Positions 26,901-37,870 of a stretch of 64,000 nucleotides of DNA are shown here, piece after piece. Origin of the DNA: Mauremys mutica (Eukaryota; Chordata; Testudines; Geoemydidae). Position 1 is the first letter of the stretch, and every line of letters starts with the position of its first letter. Under the pieces are notes generated by a model. The model did no database searches, was not told where the DNA came from, and saw nothing but the letters and a program-made list of their open reading frames with translations. The translations under genes and the position numbers were made by a program. The stretch spans positions 272,348,045 to 272,412,044 of the forward strand of contig NC_059072.1 in assembly GCF_020497125.1 (NCBI RefSeq), in the 5' to 3' direction.

Positions 26901-27730
26901 GCACTGACACATAGTGCTCTATGATGATGTCATTGGGACTTTATCACATGATAAACACAATCAGGAGTGTGAGTGCAATTATTATGAAATGTCAGCCCTC
27001 AGCCAGCCAGTGGTAACAGAAGTACTGTAATGATGCTTGTTGCTAGCTTCATCCCCTGCCTGCTTCAGTCAATCATTTCAATTGTTTTCCTCAGCCAGCT
27101 GGTAAGATAATTAATAGAACACAAAATATCAGGGGACGAAGAGCAGACTGGAAAAACAGCACAGGGGGCACTAAGAATCTGAGTCTGGTCAACCAGTAGC
27201 TGGGGAGGTGAGCTGTAAATGATACAAGCTGAGAAAGGAAGGGGTGTTTCTGGGAAGAAGGGCTGTTTGGCCTCTATAGAGTCTTCACCTACCCTACCCC
27301 ATGCTATCAGAATCAGTCTCTCATCCCTAGCAGGTCTGCAAAACTATTAGGAATTACACAGGATGACTTTTCTATCCCCAGTTGATTTCTTCTTCTCCAA
27401 GCACTACTGGAACAGCAGCAGGGTAGTGAGATGAGGAGTGCAACCTGCAAAGAGAGCAGAAGTCAGGAGAATCTCCCACAGAGACTGCAGAGTCCTGAAC
27501 AAACATGTTGGGCCAGCCCCTTACATGGTGTAAATTAGAATAATGTCAATGCTGCTTCATACTAGTTGAAGAGCTGGCCTACAGTTTTTACCTAAATAGT
27601 ACAATTAGCAGCCTTGACTCAACAAGGACATCATGGCTACCTTGGTTGCACTGCTAGTGTAGGCTCCAGGGCTTTGGCTGTGTAATCCACTGGTTCATGT
27701 GTGCTACAAGACCCCCTCTGTGCCAACGCA
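23953..27730. other. No gene seen; unique AT-rich DNA
   Basis: About 3.8 kb with no convincing ORF, RNA or repeat. 24.4-25.1 kb is more GC-rich; its 85-codon frame (24804-25061) shows no domain. The stretches ~25.3-25.6 kb and ~27.5-27.6 kb have the flavour of very old interspersed elements, but I could not assign them. Confidence 0.45.
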
Positions 27731-28844
27731 TAGAATCATAGAATATCAGGGTTGGAAGGGACCTCAGGAGGTCATCTAGTCCAACCCCCTGCTCAAAGCA
27801 GGACCAATTCCCAACTAAATCATCCCAGCCAGGGCTCTGTCAAGCCTGACCTTAAAAACCTCTAAGGAAGGAGATTCCACCACCTCCCTAGGTAATCCAT
27901 TCCAGTGCTTCACCACTCTCTGAGTGAAAAAGTTTTTCCTAATATCCAACCTAAACCTCCTCCACTGCAACTTGAGACCATTATTCCTTGTTCTGTCATC
28001 AGGTACCACTGAGAACAGTCTAGATTCATCCTCTTGGGAACCCCCTTTCAGGTAGTTGAAAGCAGCTATCAAATCCCCCCTCATTCTTCTCTTCTGCACA
28101 CTAAACAATCCCAGTTCCCTCAGCTTCTCCTCATAAGTCATGTGCTCCAGCCCCCTAATCATTTTTGTTGCCCTCCGCTGGATTCTTTCCAATTTTTCCA
28201 CATCCTCCTTGTAGTGTGGGGCCCAAAACTGGACACAGTACTCCAGATGAGGCCTCACCAATGTCGAACAGAGGGGAATGATCACATCCCTCGATCTGCT
28301 GGCAATGTCCCTACTTATACAGCCCAAAATTCTGTTAGCCTTTTTGGCAACAAAGGCACACTGTTGACTCATATCCAGCTTCTCGTCCACTGTAACCCCT
28401 AGGTCCTTTTCTGCAGAACTGCTTCCTAGCCATTCGGTCCCTAGTCTGTAATAGTGAATGGGATTCTTCCGTCCTAAGTGCAGGACTCTGCACTTATCTT
28501 TGTTGAACCTCATCAGGTTTCTTTTGGCCCAGTCCTCTAATTTGTCTAGGTCCCTCTGTATCATATCCCTACCCTCCAGCGTATCTACCACTCCTCCAAG
28601 TTTAGTGTCATCTGCAAACTTGCTGAGAGTGCAGTCCACACCATCCTTCAGATCATTAATGAAGATATTGAACAAAACCGGCCCCAGGCCTGAACCTTGG
28701 GGCACTTCACTTGAAACCGACTAGACATGGAGCCGTTGATCACTACCCGTTGAGCCCAATGATCTAGCCAGCTTTCTATCCACCTTATAGTCCAATCATC
28801 CAGCCCATACGTCTTTAACTTGCTGGCAAGAATACTGTGGGAAA
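27731..28844 (-). mobile_element. CR1 LINE, 5'-truncated, with open reverse-transcriptase frame
   Basis: The 3' end is at 27731, with 'agaatcatagaat' words (CR1 terminal ATTCTATG-type repeats). On the minus strand it reads through 3' UTR and RT up to about 28844, where homology stops. CR1 inserts without target-site duplications and is normally 5'-truncated. The RT frame inside is uninterrupted for 296 codons, so this is among the younger copies in the window. Confidence 0.92.
27815..28705 (-). CDS. CR1 reverse transcriptase, C-terminal part (element-encoded)
   Basis: This 296-residue frame is the C-terminal portion of CR1 ORF2, which copies the element's RNA at a nicked target. It opens within the RT palm with [19 protein letters not shown]. 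The catalytic box follows as FADD (residues 30-33; Phe replaces the usual Tyr, common in CR1). The thumb and C-terminal motifs come after ('[18 protein letters not shown]', '[19 protein letters not shown]'). The ATG is simply the first Met after truncation: endonuclease and N-terminal RT are missing, so no active protein is expected. No frameshift or stop was found, indicating a young or well-preserved copy. It lies inside a CR1 on the minus strand and is not a host gene. Confidence 0.85.
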   Translation of the reverse strand: MPQGSGLGPVLFNIFINDLKDGVDCTLSKFADDTKLGGVVDTLEGRDMIQRDLDKLEDWAKRNLMRFNKDKCRVLHLGRKNPIHYYRLGTEWLGSSSAEKDLGVTVDEKLDMSQQCAFVAKKANRILGCISRDIASRSRDVIIPLCSTLVRPHLEYCVQFWAPHYKEDVEKLERIQRRATKMIRGLEHMTYEEKLRELGLFSVQKRRMRGDLIAAFNYLKGGSQEDESRLFSVVPDDRTRNNGLKLQWRRFRLDIRKNFFTQRVVKHWNGLPREVVESPSLEVFKVRLDRALAGMI

Positions 28845-29230
28845 CGCAGAGGTGATATGAGTTGTTAGAGCCACTGGTTGCAGGGTCTTGGCACTTTAGC
28901 TCAATCTGTAGTAACTCATACTTGTAGCTCTGGAGGTTTCCAAGTCAATCCCTGCTGTGCCAGTGTTACCCAGGGTTTTTAGAACCCAAAACAGAGGTAA
29001 CTTAGCTGTGTCTCTCCAGGTGGTGTCAGGAATAAATCAATGGGGGAACACAGTTCCTCCACCTGATATACGATTGATACAAATCAGAGTGCTTTTACCT
29101 AAAACTACTTTATATTATATCTTAAGCATATATACATATATATCCTGTCACAGTATGTTCTGAGAATCTTAAACAGTTTCTAACTAAACTTTTGATAAGC
29201 TTTCTCCAAACAAAGCACATAACTCATAAT
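28845..29230. other. No gene seen
   Basis: Short unique interval between the CR1 copy and the solo LTR. Contains an 'atacatatatat' run near 29130. Confidence 0.45.
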
Positions 29231-29235
29231 AACCC

Positions 29236-29878
29236 TGTAGCAGGGTGGACCCTGCTCCGGGGTTTTAAGGGGTTAAAAGTGGCCTGACAGAGCTGGGCTG
29301 ATTGGGAAAGTGGCTGCAGCTGGAGGCCACACCCCAAACTGAAGCCCTGGGGCTTATAAGAGGCAGGGAAGCCAGAGCACAGACAGTCTCTCTCTGCTTC
29401 CAGAGAGAGATGGGCCTGGCTGCTTAGGGCCTGAGGCTAGATACCTGAGTGAAGCAGGGCTGGGGGACAGGCTGAGGAGCTAGGGAAGCTCCAGCCTGGA
29501 AAGCCCCAGGCTGCGGCCTAGCAAAGGGCCAAAGGTACTGGGAGTTGCAGAGGGCAGCCCAGGGGTAGGACAAAGCAGCAGGTCCAAACCCCTTGTGCCT
29601 GTGATGAGTGGGCTGATACTGCAGTCTGCCCCAGGGTGTGGGGCTAGACCATGACTGTCAGTGGCCACTACTGAGGCAAAGTGGGGATAGTAGGGTGGGG
29701 GTTCCCCTGGGAGGGGGAGACCCAATTATAGTTAAAGGGGCACCGGGTCCAGGGAGGGACACGGGGGCCTGCGAACAGGGGGATCACCAGCCTGCCGAGG
29801 GCGCTCCAGGGCTGGACTGAGTGAAATTCCGAGACCAACCAGCAGGAGGCGCGGCAGGGGTGAGTCGGCCCGTTTACA
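29236..29878 (+). repeat. Solo LTR, copy 2, perfect 5-bp TSD
   Basis: Starts TGTAGCAGGGTGGACC and ends GGCCCGTTTACA, flanked by aaccc on both sides (29231-29235 and 29879-29883), an exact 5-bp target-site duplication. Homologous to 12145-12762 in the same orientation. 'gcttataagaggc' near 29351 is a plausible TATA-type core. Because each copy has its own duplication, the two are independent solo LTRs and not the ends of one provirus. Confidence 0.87.
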
Positions 29879-29883
29879 AACCC

Positions 29884-31544
29884 CTAATAGGCTAACAATT
29901 TCCCTAGCAACAGCTAATAACAATTCATTATTCTCCTTATCAACAAAGCATTTCAAATCATACTCAACAAAACTTACATGTCAGAGACACCTAAAACCAA
30001 GGCTGTCCAAACATTCCTTCAGTTTTCATGGACCCTTATCCCATCCTTCCATTCTGATAGCAAAACTGCAAACCTTCTCAGGGGCCTAAAAAGATTATCC
30101 CTACCTAAATAATGTTTGGTTTGAGCTGGCAGTGGCTGAACATACAAGGTGACTTACTGCAATGATGTCAAGTAATGGGGTACATGCAGGAATATCAAAT
30201 TTAGAGACTACAACAGCTACCCTCAGAAGTTGCCCACACATGAAGAAAAGGTGTGAATGGTGTCATCAACCCAAATTCCACTCAGTCATCAAACATTTCT
30301 GTCAAAAAATGAATTGGATGAACCACACCATCGCAAATGCAAATGTTCCAAACAAAGAACTCATGCGAGTGATGTGCTTCCAAAAGATATACTTGCTTAG
30401 CATAGATAATTATAAGTTAACTCAACAAACACTTAGATTTTTCTTCCTGAAAGATGGAAAAATTGAGAGGTGTGTGAAAAAACAGGCAAATCGGATTATG
30501 TTGATTTCAAAGTGCAATTACTATAAGTGACCTTTTTTTTTTGTCTCAAAATTGTGTATGTTTCCAATGTGGCAAAATTATTTAAAATCTTTCTAGAGCC
30601 AACATAATTTGTAACTATTCAGTAAAAGCTATTCAGTAAAAGCTAGGACCAGATTCTGACCCTCTTACTCATGCTGAGTAGTAATTAACTACAATAATTA
30701 GCTCATCTCATTTTATTGACACTACTTATAAAGTTACATGCTATATAGCATGAATTCGGGTGTCAAATTATGGCCCTAAATAGTGCCATCTTGTACCCTT
30801 AATTATAAATGTAATAGTTTCCATCATTTTTCTGTTTACAACACCAACTCTAATGTCATCTACATAGCACAGTATGGGATTTATCTAATTTCTTTACATA
30901 CTTATTTCTCTTATGCTTCAGACCTCTAGATTTGTGGGTCAAAAAAGAAACATCCTTTAAAATGTGCTCATTAAAAGGACATTTTAAAAGTACATAAAGC
31001 TAAAAAAAAAATCTATGAGTGTTCTTTAATTAACTTCTGATCTCTAAGTATATGAAACTCAGGCGATGGAAGGGATCTTTTGTCTAATTGATAAGATAAG
31101 ATATGATAAGAAATTGTATATAACCTTTTCAGTTGTGACTGTGCATGGGGATACGATCCTTTGTTTTTCCTTCTGTTTGCTTTATCACTTTCAATATATA
31201 ATTTCCAAACATTTCTGGTTTGTTTTCTGTATGTGACAAAGATAAATTGTTTGTTCATTTGCTTTAAACACAAGTTCTAATGCCATCAATCTAGTTAGAA
31301 GAGAAACTCAGAGACATAAAACACAGCATATAAACACAAACATAAATATATTTCAAATGCCACACCTTCCTCTTAAGAATATGATTTACATGGTAGTGAA
31401 TATATTCCTTTCAGTATTTTCTCATTTAACAAAAAATTACAGAGCTCAAAAAAATTGCAATGAACTTAGCAATGAATTAGGAGTTAATACTATCCTCTTT
31501 CAAACCCTTCTTTAAGATCACTTCTTTCATTTCTTTTACAAATT
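29884..31544. other. No gene seen; AT-rich unique DNA
   Basis: The longest frame, 30162-30530 plus (122 codons), contains no recognised domain and lacks support from context. A tandem 'agctattcagtaaa' duplication occurs near 30619-30640. Otherwise featureless. Confidence 0.45.
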
Positions 31545-31655
31545 ACCCAACAAATAATAGACATGATGAAGTTCAGAGGAGGTGGGTGAGCTAACATCTT
31601 TTATTGGAACAACTTCTGTGCCCCACATGGCTACAACAACACTGCAAACAATATG
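31545..31655 (-). repeat. Old short interspersed repeat fragment
   Basis: Plus strand has 'ggtgggtgagctaacatctt' then 'ttattggaacaacttctg' and 'catggctacaac'. The reverse complement (gttgtagccatg...ccaataaaagat) is a widespread amniote repeat phrase, resembling the 'tagccgtgttagtctgg' repeats at 52063 and 60525. The class is uncertain. Confidence 0.45.
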
Positions 31656-32025
31656 ATGAAGTCCAATTGAGTATAAATTATATTTATTTATTTTTAAAAA
31701 TGTGTGTATGTTAATTGTATCTCTGCCCCTTAACCTTTGCAAGCAGCTTATCTTCTTAGGAATAGATTCACAAAAGGCTTTGGTATCTAACTTCCTAAGT
31801 CCACAATTTAGGTGCCACTGGCATTCACAAAACTCTCACACAGTGGTCACCTAATCCTTGAAGTGCCTAAATTTCCACTTTTATAGTCCCCTAGTTGTCC
31901 AAGTTTCTGCATCTGGGCATGTGCATAGCTGCCTCAGTATAGGTGCCCAGGTGTCTATCCCATGCCTAAGCACCAATAGGAGCCCAGTGAAACTAGACAT
32001 TGTCCCACCTACAATCAAATAGGTA
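31656..32025. other. No gene seen
   Basis: Unique-looking, with repeated 'aggtgccca'/'agtgcctaa' words that hint at an old repeat. Nothing definable. Confidence 0.35.
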
Positions 32026-32249
32026 ACCTCTCTGCCCACTTAGTGTGGAGTTAGGTGGGTACTACAGGAGAAAGTTCCTGGCTGCAGTAATCAATGGAGC
32101 TATGCCAATCTGCAGTAATTATGAATATAGTCCGAAGGGGTTTGGACCTGGGACTGTGTCATCCTGTGTGTGTAGACAGTGCCCAGCACATTGTGACTAC
32201 TAGAATATTATCACTAATTAATAAAATAATGTCTGGATACAGAAAAACA
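32026..32249 (+). repeat. 224-bp direct repeat, copy A
   Basis: From 'acctctctgcccacttagtg' to 'ggatacagaaaaaca' this is, base for base by eye, the same as 33084-33307, with no gap or substitution seen. The copies are 1058 bp apart in direct orientation. Sequence diverges sharply at both edges. Confidence 0.9.
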
Positions 32250-32302
32250 GCATTTTTCAGAAAATGTATAACTCCATACAAGATCCCTCATAACTCTTAG
32301 CC

Positions 32303-32636
32303 CAGGGATCAGCAACCTTTGGCACGTGGCATGCCAGGGTAAACACCTGGTGGGCCAGGATGGTTTGTTTACCTGCCGTGTCCTCAGTTACAGCTAATTA
32401 CAGCTCCCACTGGCTGTGGTTCACCACTCCAGGCCAATGGGGGCTGTGGGAAGCAGCGGCCAGCACATCCTTCGGCCCACGCTGCTTCCCGCAGCCCCCA
32501 TTGGCCTGGAGCGGCGAACCACGGCCAGTAGGAAACGCGATCGGCCGAACCTGTGGACACGGCAGGTAAACTAACTGGCCTAGCCCATCAGGGTGCTTAC
32601 CCTGGCGGGTCGCATGCCAAAGGTTGCCGATCCCTG
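32303..32636. mobile_element. hAT-type MITE, family A (CAGGGATCRGCAACC ends)
   Basis: Ends are CAGGGATCAGCAACCTTTGG and, at the right, AGGTTGCCGATCCCTG, forming inverted terminal repeats. The flanks tcttagcc (32295-32302) and ccttagtc (32637-32644) are an 8-bp duplication with 6 matches. The interior is a near-palindrome around 'ccaatgggggctg'. Related copies are at 35374 and 37871. No coding capacity. Confidence 0.85.
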
Positions 32637-32858
32637 CCTTAGTCCAATGGTTGCAGAACTTACCAAGGATATGGGACACCCCATTTGAATTCCCCCTTCT
32701 GCCTGATAGGGAGCAGGGAATTGAATAGGGGTCTTCAACTTCTTAGGAGGCTGCCCTAACTGGTGGACTATGGAATATGCCAGTAGGGTTTTCTCTCAGT
32801 CTCTCCTGTTGAAGCTGTTCCACCATGTATCAGTAACTAAAGGTGTGGTGAGCAAGAG

Positions 32859-32982
32859 TAGGGTGACCAGATATTCTGATTTTATAGGGACAGTCTTGAT
32901 TTTTGGGTCTTTTTCTTATATAGGCTCCTATTACCCTCCAGCCCCTCTCCTGATTTTTCACATTTGCTGTCTGGTCACCCTA
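32859..32982. mobile_element. Short hAT-type MITE (TAGGGTGACCAGA ends)
   Basis: A 124-bp element with TAGGGTGACCAGAT at the left and GTCTGGTCACCCTA at the right, flanked by agcaagag (32851-32858) and ggcaagag (32983-32990), an 8-bp duplication with 7 matches. Different family from its neighbours. Non-coding. Confidence 0.88.
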
Positions 32983-33083
32983 GGCAAGAGAGAAATCATG
33001 AGAATGAAATGAAGAATGGGAGACAAACGTTCAAATTCTTTCTCCTCCTCATGCAAAGACGGGGACTTGAATCAGGCTCTTAC

Positions 33084-33307
33084 ACCTCTCTGCCCACTTA
33101 GTGTGGAGTTAGGTGGGTACTACAGGAGAAAGTTCCTGGCTGCAGTAATCAATGGAGCTATGCCAATCTGCAGTAATTATGAATATAGTCCGAAGGGGTT
33201 TGGACCTGGGACTGTGTCATCCTGTGTGTGTAGACAGTGCCCAGCACATTGTGACTACTAGAATATTATCACTAATTAATAAAATAATGTCTGGATACAG
33301 AAAAACA
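33084..33307 (+). repeat. 224-bp direct repeat, copy B
   Basis: Matches 32026-32249 with no difference detected by eye. It is followed by unrelated AT-rich DNA beginning 'aaactttatttt'. Confidence 0.9.
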
Positions 33308-33412
33308 AAAACTTTATTTTAAGGTTCCTACAAATATTTTTATAGCAAGACAAAATGTCTATAATTATTTGCTCTTTAGATATTAAATGACTGATATGGC
33401 ATTTAATGAACT

Positions 33413-33600
33413 AGGGTGGCAGTATGGCCTGGAGATATAAACCCAGAACTAGGAATCAGACACTTCTAAGTTCTGATTCTAGCTTGGTCACTGATGTAGC
33501 AAAGAATCGCTTTTTCTCCAGGCTCACTTTACAGGGGTGCATAATTAAAGTTAATAAATCTAAAGTGCTCTGAATTGGTAAATCACTTTATAAATACATG
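33413..33600 (+). repeat. MIR-like CORE-SINE fragment
   Basis: Plus strand reads 'gcagtatggcctggagatat', then 'ggaatcagacacttctaagt', 'tctgattctagcttggtcac' and, after a gap, 'taaagtgctctgaat'. The order fits a MIR consensus, an ancient amniote SINE. Diverged, as expected. Confidence 0.65.
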
Positions 33601-34769
33601 CAAAATTACAACTGTTTTTAAATACATATATATCTGCAGTACTTTTATAACCCCTGTCATCCAAGTATCTCAGTGCCTCACAGTCTTTAATTATTTATAC
33701 ATTAGATACTATTTCTTTGTCATAATACCAGAGATCTGATAAGAAGCAGTAAAACCAAATATTCTTTGGTCCTATACTTTAAGACCAAATGCCATTTTCC
33801 CCAGAAGTAATAATTCATAGTGAAACAAGGCTGTGCTACTATAGACATTTTTTGTTTGTTTGAAAAATATATAAAGTAGCATGTACTCCAGTAGCTAGCT
33901 AACAAAAAAATTCATCCACAATGATAAAAAAGAATAAATAATTCAGTGTGCTCCACAATTAGTCACCAAGTACAAGAGCATATTGAAAAAAAAATACAGT
34001 GCAGCAGGTCTTAAAATAAAAATCTCAAAATATACAAGTGTGTAATATCGATTGTGTTTAAGAAATACCAAGAAAGGGGCAGAGTCTCATGTTCTAGTCA
34101 GCTTGCATAAGAGTTACACAGTCAGGCTCAAAGATGACCAATACATCCAATTCCTCCAATTTTTGAAGATTTGTTTTAATTCATTGATTTTCATGACAAA
34201 TTAAATGGTGCTGTAAATATATCCTAAAGTTAACAGGAATTGATTCGATGCATTATTTTTAAAATATATTTGGATCCCACAAGACTTCTGACAGCAGACA
34301 AGCACTGGGGTTGCTAGAGATGTTGTCCAGTCCTCTATAGCAGTTTTTTTGCTTTTTTTGTAAATTTTTGATGCAGCTACTGTATGTCTTTTCTGTTTTT
34401 GTTTTTCATTTGAGATTTTTCTGTAACACTGAACAAGGAACTTTATTAGAATAGGACAAACACTACTTTCTGTCAATACTACACTATTTTTTCTCTCTGC
34501 TTCAATATAGATCATCTGCCTCAATCCTTCTGCTTGGCATCCTGATTTAAAGAAAGAATACACATATCCTCATTGTCTCCAATGGCCCAACAGAGGTTGT
34601 GGTCCCAAAAGCCATAGGGTTGCTTAAAATATCCCCAAATTGTTTTACTTATAACAAATACAAAGAATATAGAAATATATAAATAATATTCAGGAAAACT
34701 AAGACATGCAATATCAAATAAAACTGGTCTTCAGGCTAACCCCCTTGTTTTTGTCATTTGATACTTTGT
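33601..34769. other. No gene seen; AT-rich unique DNA
   Basis: The 120-codon minus frame at 34201-34563 is lysine/serine rich, without a domain or family resemblance, in AT-rich DNA. Treated as chance. Confidence 0.45.
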
Positions 34770-35373
34770 TGACCTAGGAGCACATTTTAAAATATATCAG
34801 AAGCAGGAAACCTGCTAATCAACCAGTAGGGCCACTGGACAATCGAGATGCTAAAGGAGCACTCAAAGATGATCAGGCTATTGTGGACAAACAAAATTAA
34901 TTCTTGCATCGCTCTTCATGTCTGAGTATGTGAGGGAGATTCCCAAACTTAAGCCATTCTTTTTAGGTGACCAATCTGGCTGTCCCAGATTGAGGTGTCA
35001 TTAGAGGAAGTTTTGGAACAAATTGATAAACTAAACAGTAATAAGTACAGGACAAGATGATATTCACCAAAGAGTTCAGAAGGAATTCAAATGTGAAATT
35101 GCTGAACTACTAACTGTGGTATGTAACATATCAATTAAACCAGCTTCTGTACCAAATGACTGGAGGATAGCTAATGTGACGCTATTTTTTAAAAAAAGGC
35201 TTCAGAGGTGATCGTGGCAATTACAGGCCAGTAAGCCTAACTTCAGTACCAGGAAAACTGGTTGAAACTATGGTAAAGAACAGAATTGTCAGACACATAG
35301 ATGAGTATGATTTGTTGGGGAACAGTCAACATGGTTTTTGTAAATGGAAATCATGCCTCATAATCTTCTAGAA

Positions 35374-35701
35374 CAGGGATCGGAAACTTCTGGCCCGCGG
35401 CCCGCTAGCGTAAGCCCCTAGCGGGCTGAGCCGGTTTGTTTACCTGCCATGTCCGCAGGTTCAGCCAATCACAGCTCCCACTGGCCGCAGTTCGCCACTC
35501 CAGGCCAATGGGGGCTGCGGGAAGCGGTGCGGGCCGAGGGATGTGCTGGCTGCCACTTCCCGCAGCCCCCATTGGCGTGGGACGGCAAACTGCAGCCAGT
35601 GGGAGACATGATCGGCCGAACCTGAAGCAAGTAAACAAACCAGCCTGGCCCGCCAGGGTGCCCACCCTGGCGAGCCACGTGCCAAAGGTTGCCGATCCCT
35701 G
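35374..35701. mobile_element. hAT-type MITE, family A, inserted in CR1
   Basis: Left end CAGGGATCGGAAACTTCTGG, right end AGGTTGCCGATCCCTG. The flanks ttctagaa (35366-35373) and tactagaa (35702-35709) match at 7 of 8 positions. It is GC-rich and CpG-containing with a palindromic core; frames of up to ~100 codons on both strands across it are artefacts of that palindrome. Confidence 0.88.
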
Positions 35702-36057
35702 TACTAGAATTCTTTCAGGGGGTCAACAAGCATGTGGATGAGGGTGATCCTGTGGATATAGTATATTTAGATTTTCAGAAATCCTTTGACAAGACCCTCA
35801 CCAAAGTGTCTTACGCAAAGTAAGCTGTCATGGGATAAGAGGGAGGGTTCTCTCATGGATCAGTGACTGGTTAAAAGATAGGAAACAAAATGAAAGAATA
35901 AATGGTCATTTTCAGAATGGAAAGAGGTAAATAGAGGTGTCCCCCAGGGGGCTGTACTTGGAGCAGTACTATTCAACATGTTCATAAACTATCTGGAAAA
36001 AGGGGCAAACACTGAGGTGGAAAAAATTACAGATGATACAAAGCTACTCAAGTTAAG

Positions 36058-36595
36058 CAGGGCCGCCCAGAGGATTCCAGGGGCCCGGGGTCTTCGGCGG
36101 CGGGGGGCCCTTCCATTCCGGGACCCGCCACCGAAGTGCCCTGAAGACCCGCGGCGGACCCCCCCCCGCCGCCAAATTACCGCCGAAGCCGGACCCGCCG
36201 CCGAAGTGCAGCCCAGTCTTCGGCGGTAATTCGGCGGAGGGAGGCCCCCACCGCGGGTCTTCAGGGCACTTCGGCGGCGGGTCCTGGAAGGGAAGGGCCC
36301 CTCGCCGCCGAATTACCGCCGAAGACTGAGCTGAACTTCGGCGGCGGGTCCCGCTCCGTCTTCGGCGGTAATTCGCCACTGGGGGGTCCTTCCACCCCAG
36401 AGCGGAATGACCCCCCGCCGGCGAAGACCAGGAGCGGAGAAGCTCCTGCGCCCGGCCCCGCAAGAGTTTTCCGGGCCCCCCGGAGGGAGTGAAGGACCCC
36501 ACTCCAGGGGCCCCGAAAAACTCTGGTGGGGGCCCCTGTGGGGCTCGGGGCCTGGGGCAAATTGCCCCTCTTACCCCCCCCCCCGGGCGGCCCTG
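36058..36595. mobile_element. GC-rich hAT-type element inserted in CR1
   Basis: Starts CAGGGCCGCCCAGAGG and ends CCCGGGCGGCCCTG, inverted repeats sharing CAGGGCCGCCC. It is flanked by aagttaag on both sides (36050-36057 and 36596-36603), an exact 8-bp duplication. The 538-bp interior is extremely GC-rich and built from repeated CTTCGGCGGCGGG / TAATTCGGCGG words in both orientations. No transposase. Long GC-driven frames here (36053-36676, both strands) are not genes. Confidence 0.9.
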
Positions 36596-37870
36596 AAGTT
36601 AAGTCCAAAGCAGACTGCGAAGAGCTACAAAGGGATTTCACAAAACTGGGTCATTGAGCAACAAAATGGCAGGTGACATTCAGTGTTAGCAAATGCAAAG
36701 CAATGCACATTGGAAAACATAATCCTACCTATACATATAAAATGATGGGGTCTAAATTAGCTATTACCACTCAAGAAAGAGATCTTGGAATCATTGTGGA
36801 TAGTTCTCTGAAAACATCCATTCAATGTGCAGCCATAGTCCAAAAAGATAACAGAATGTTGGGAATAATTAAGAAAGAGATACATAATAAGAAAGAAAAT
36901 ATATTGTCTCCATATAAATCCATGGTACTCCTATATCTTGAATAGTGCGTGCAGATGCGGTTGCCCCATGTCAAAAAAAGATATATTAGAATTGGAAAAG
37001 GTACAGAAAAGAGCAAAAAAAAATGATTAGGGTTCTGGAACATCTTCCATATGAGGAGAGATTAATAAGACTGGGACTTTTCAGTTTGGAAAGGAGACAA
37101 TTAAGGGGGGATATTATAGAGGTATATAACATCATGACTGGTGTGTATAAAGTAAATAAGGAAGTGTTATTTACTCTTTCTCATAACATAATAACTAGGG
37201 GGGCACTCAATGAAATTAATAGGCAACAGGTGTAAAAAAAACCATAAGGAAGTATTCCTTCACACAACACACAGTCAACCTGTGGAAATCCTTGCCTCCT
37301 TGTTGTGAAGGCCAAGTTTATACCTGGTTTCAAAAAGAACTAGATAAATTCATGGAGGATAGGTCCATCAATAACTACTAGCCAGGATGGGTAAGGATGG
37401 TGTCCCTAGCTTCTGTTTGCCAGAAGCTGGGAATGGGCAAATGGGAATGGATCACTTGACTACCTGTTCCGTTCATTCCCTCTGAAGCACCTGACATTGC
37501 CATTATTGGAAGACAGGATACTGGGCTAGATGTACCTTTGGTCTGACCCAGTATGGCCATTCTTATGTTCTTATGAGCTAACTTTCTTTATTTTAAGGGG
37601 AGTATTGCACTGGTGCTCAGGAAATGAAACCTGCGCCAGGATCCACCATGCCCCCTTGCACAGTCTGCACAAGTGTTGTTTGCAGCATCAGTCACAGTGA
37701 GCTCCTGCCCCAGGCAAGCAAGTCTCCAAAAAGGGACAGGGCTGGTGGACTAGATGAAGCAAATTGCTCCATCTAGTAGAATAAGTGATGTGTATCCCTC
37801 ATTACATACACTGAGTAACCCTGCTCTCCTGGTTCTCCATAGGGTTATGTGCAAAAGGCTCAGTCTAGCT

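Larger units (their letters stand above)
34770..37577 (+). mobile_element. CR1 LINE, long but decayed, split by two hAT insertions
   Basis: CR1 RT sequence starts near 34770 ('tgaccaatctggctgtccca' is inside it) and ends at 'ttcttatgttcttatg' (37560-37575), the terminal repeat of this subfamily. Fragments include 'MIRVLEHLPYEERLIRLGLF' (37023 onward) and 'TDDTKLLKL' near 36020 in place of FADDTQLL. Stops and frameshifts are common. hAT elements at 35374-35701 and 36058-36595 interrupt it, each with its own 8-bp duplication of CR1 sequence. Same subfamily as the minus-strand copies at 48645 and 62459. Confidence 0.88.

Noticed and set aside
12145..29878. One 17-kb provirus bounded by the two LTRs
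   Set aside because: Each LTR has its own different target duplication, and no gag, pol or env sequence lies between.
35405..35741. ORFs of 70-100 codons on both strands
   Set aside because: These are translations of the palindromic family A MITE; similar ones appear at 37754-38218 and 32398-32679.
36053..36676. Long glycine/proline/arginine-rich ORFs on both strands
   Set aside because: Frames follow base composition of a GC-rich hAT element and lack domains or splice sites.
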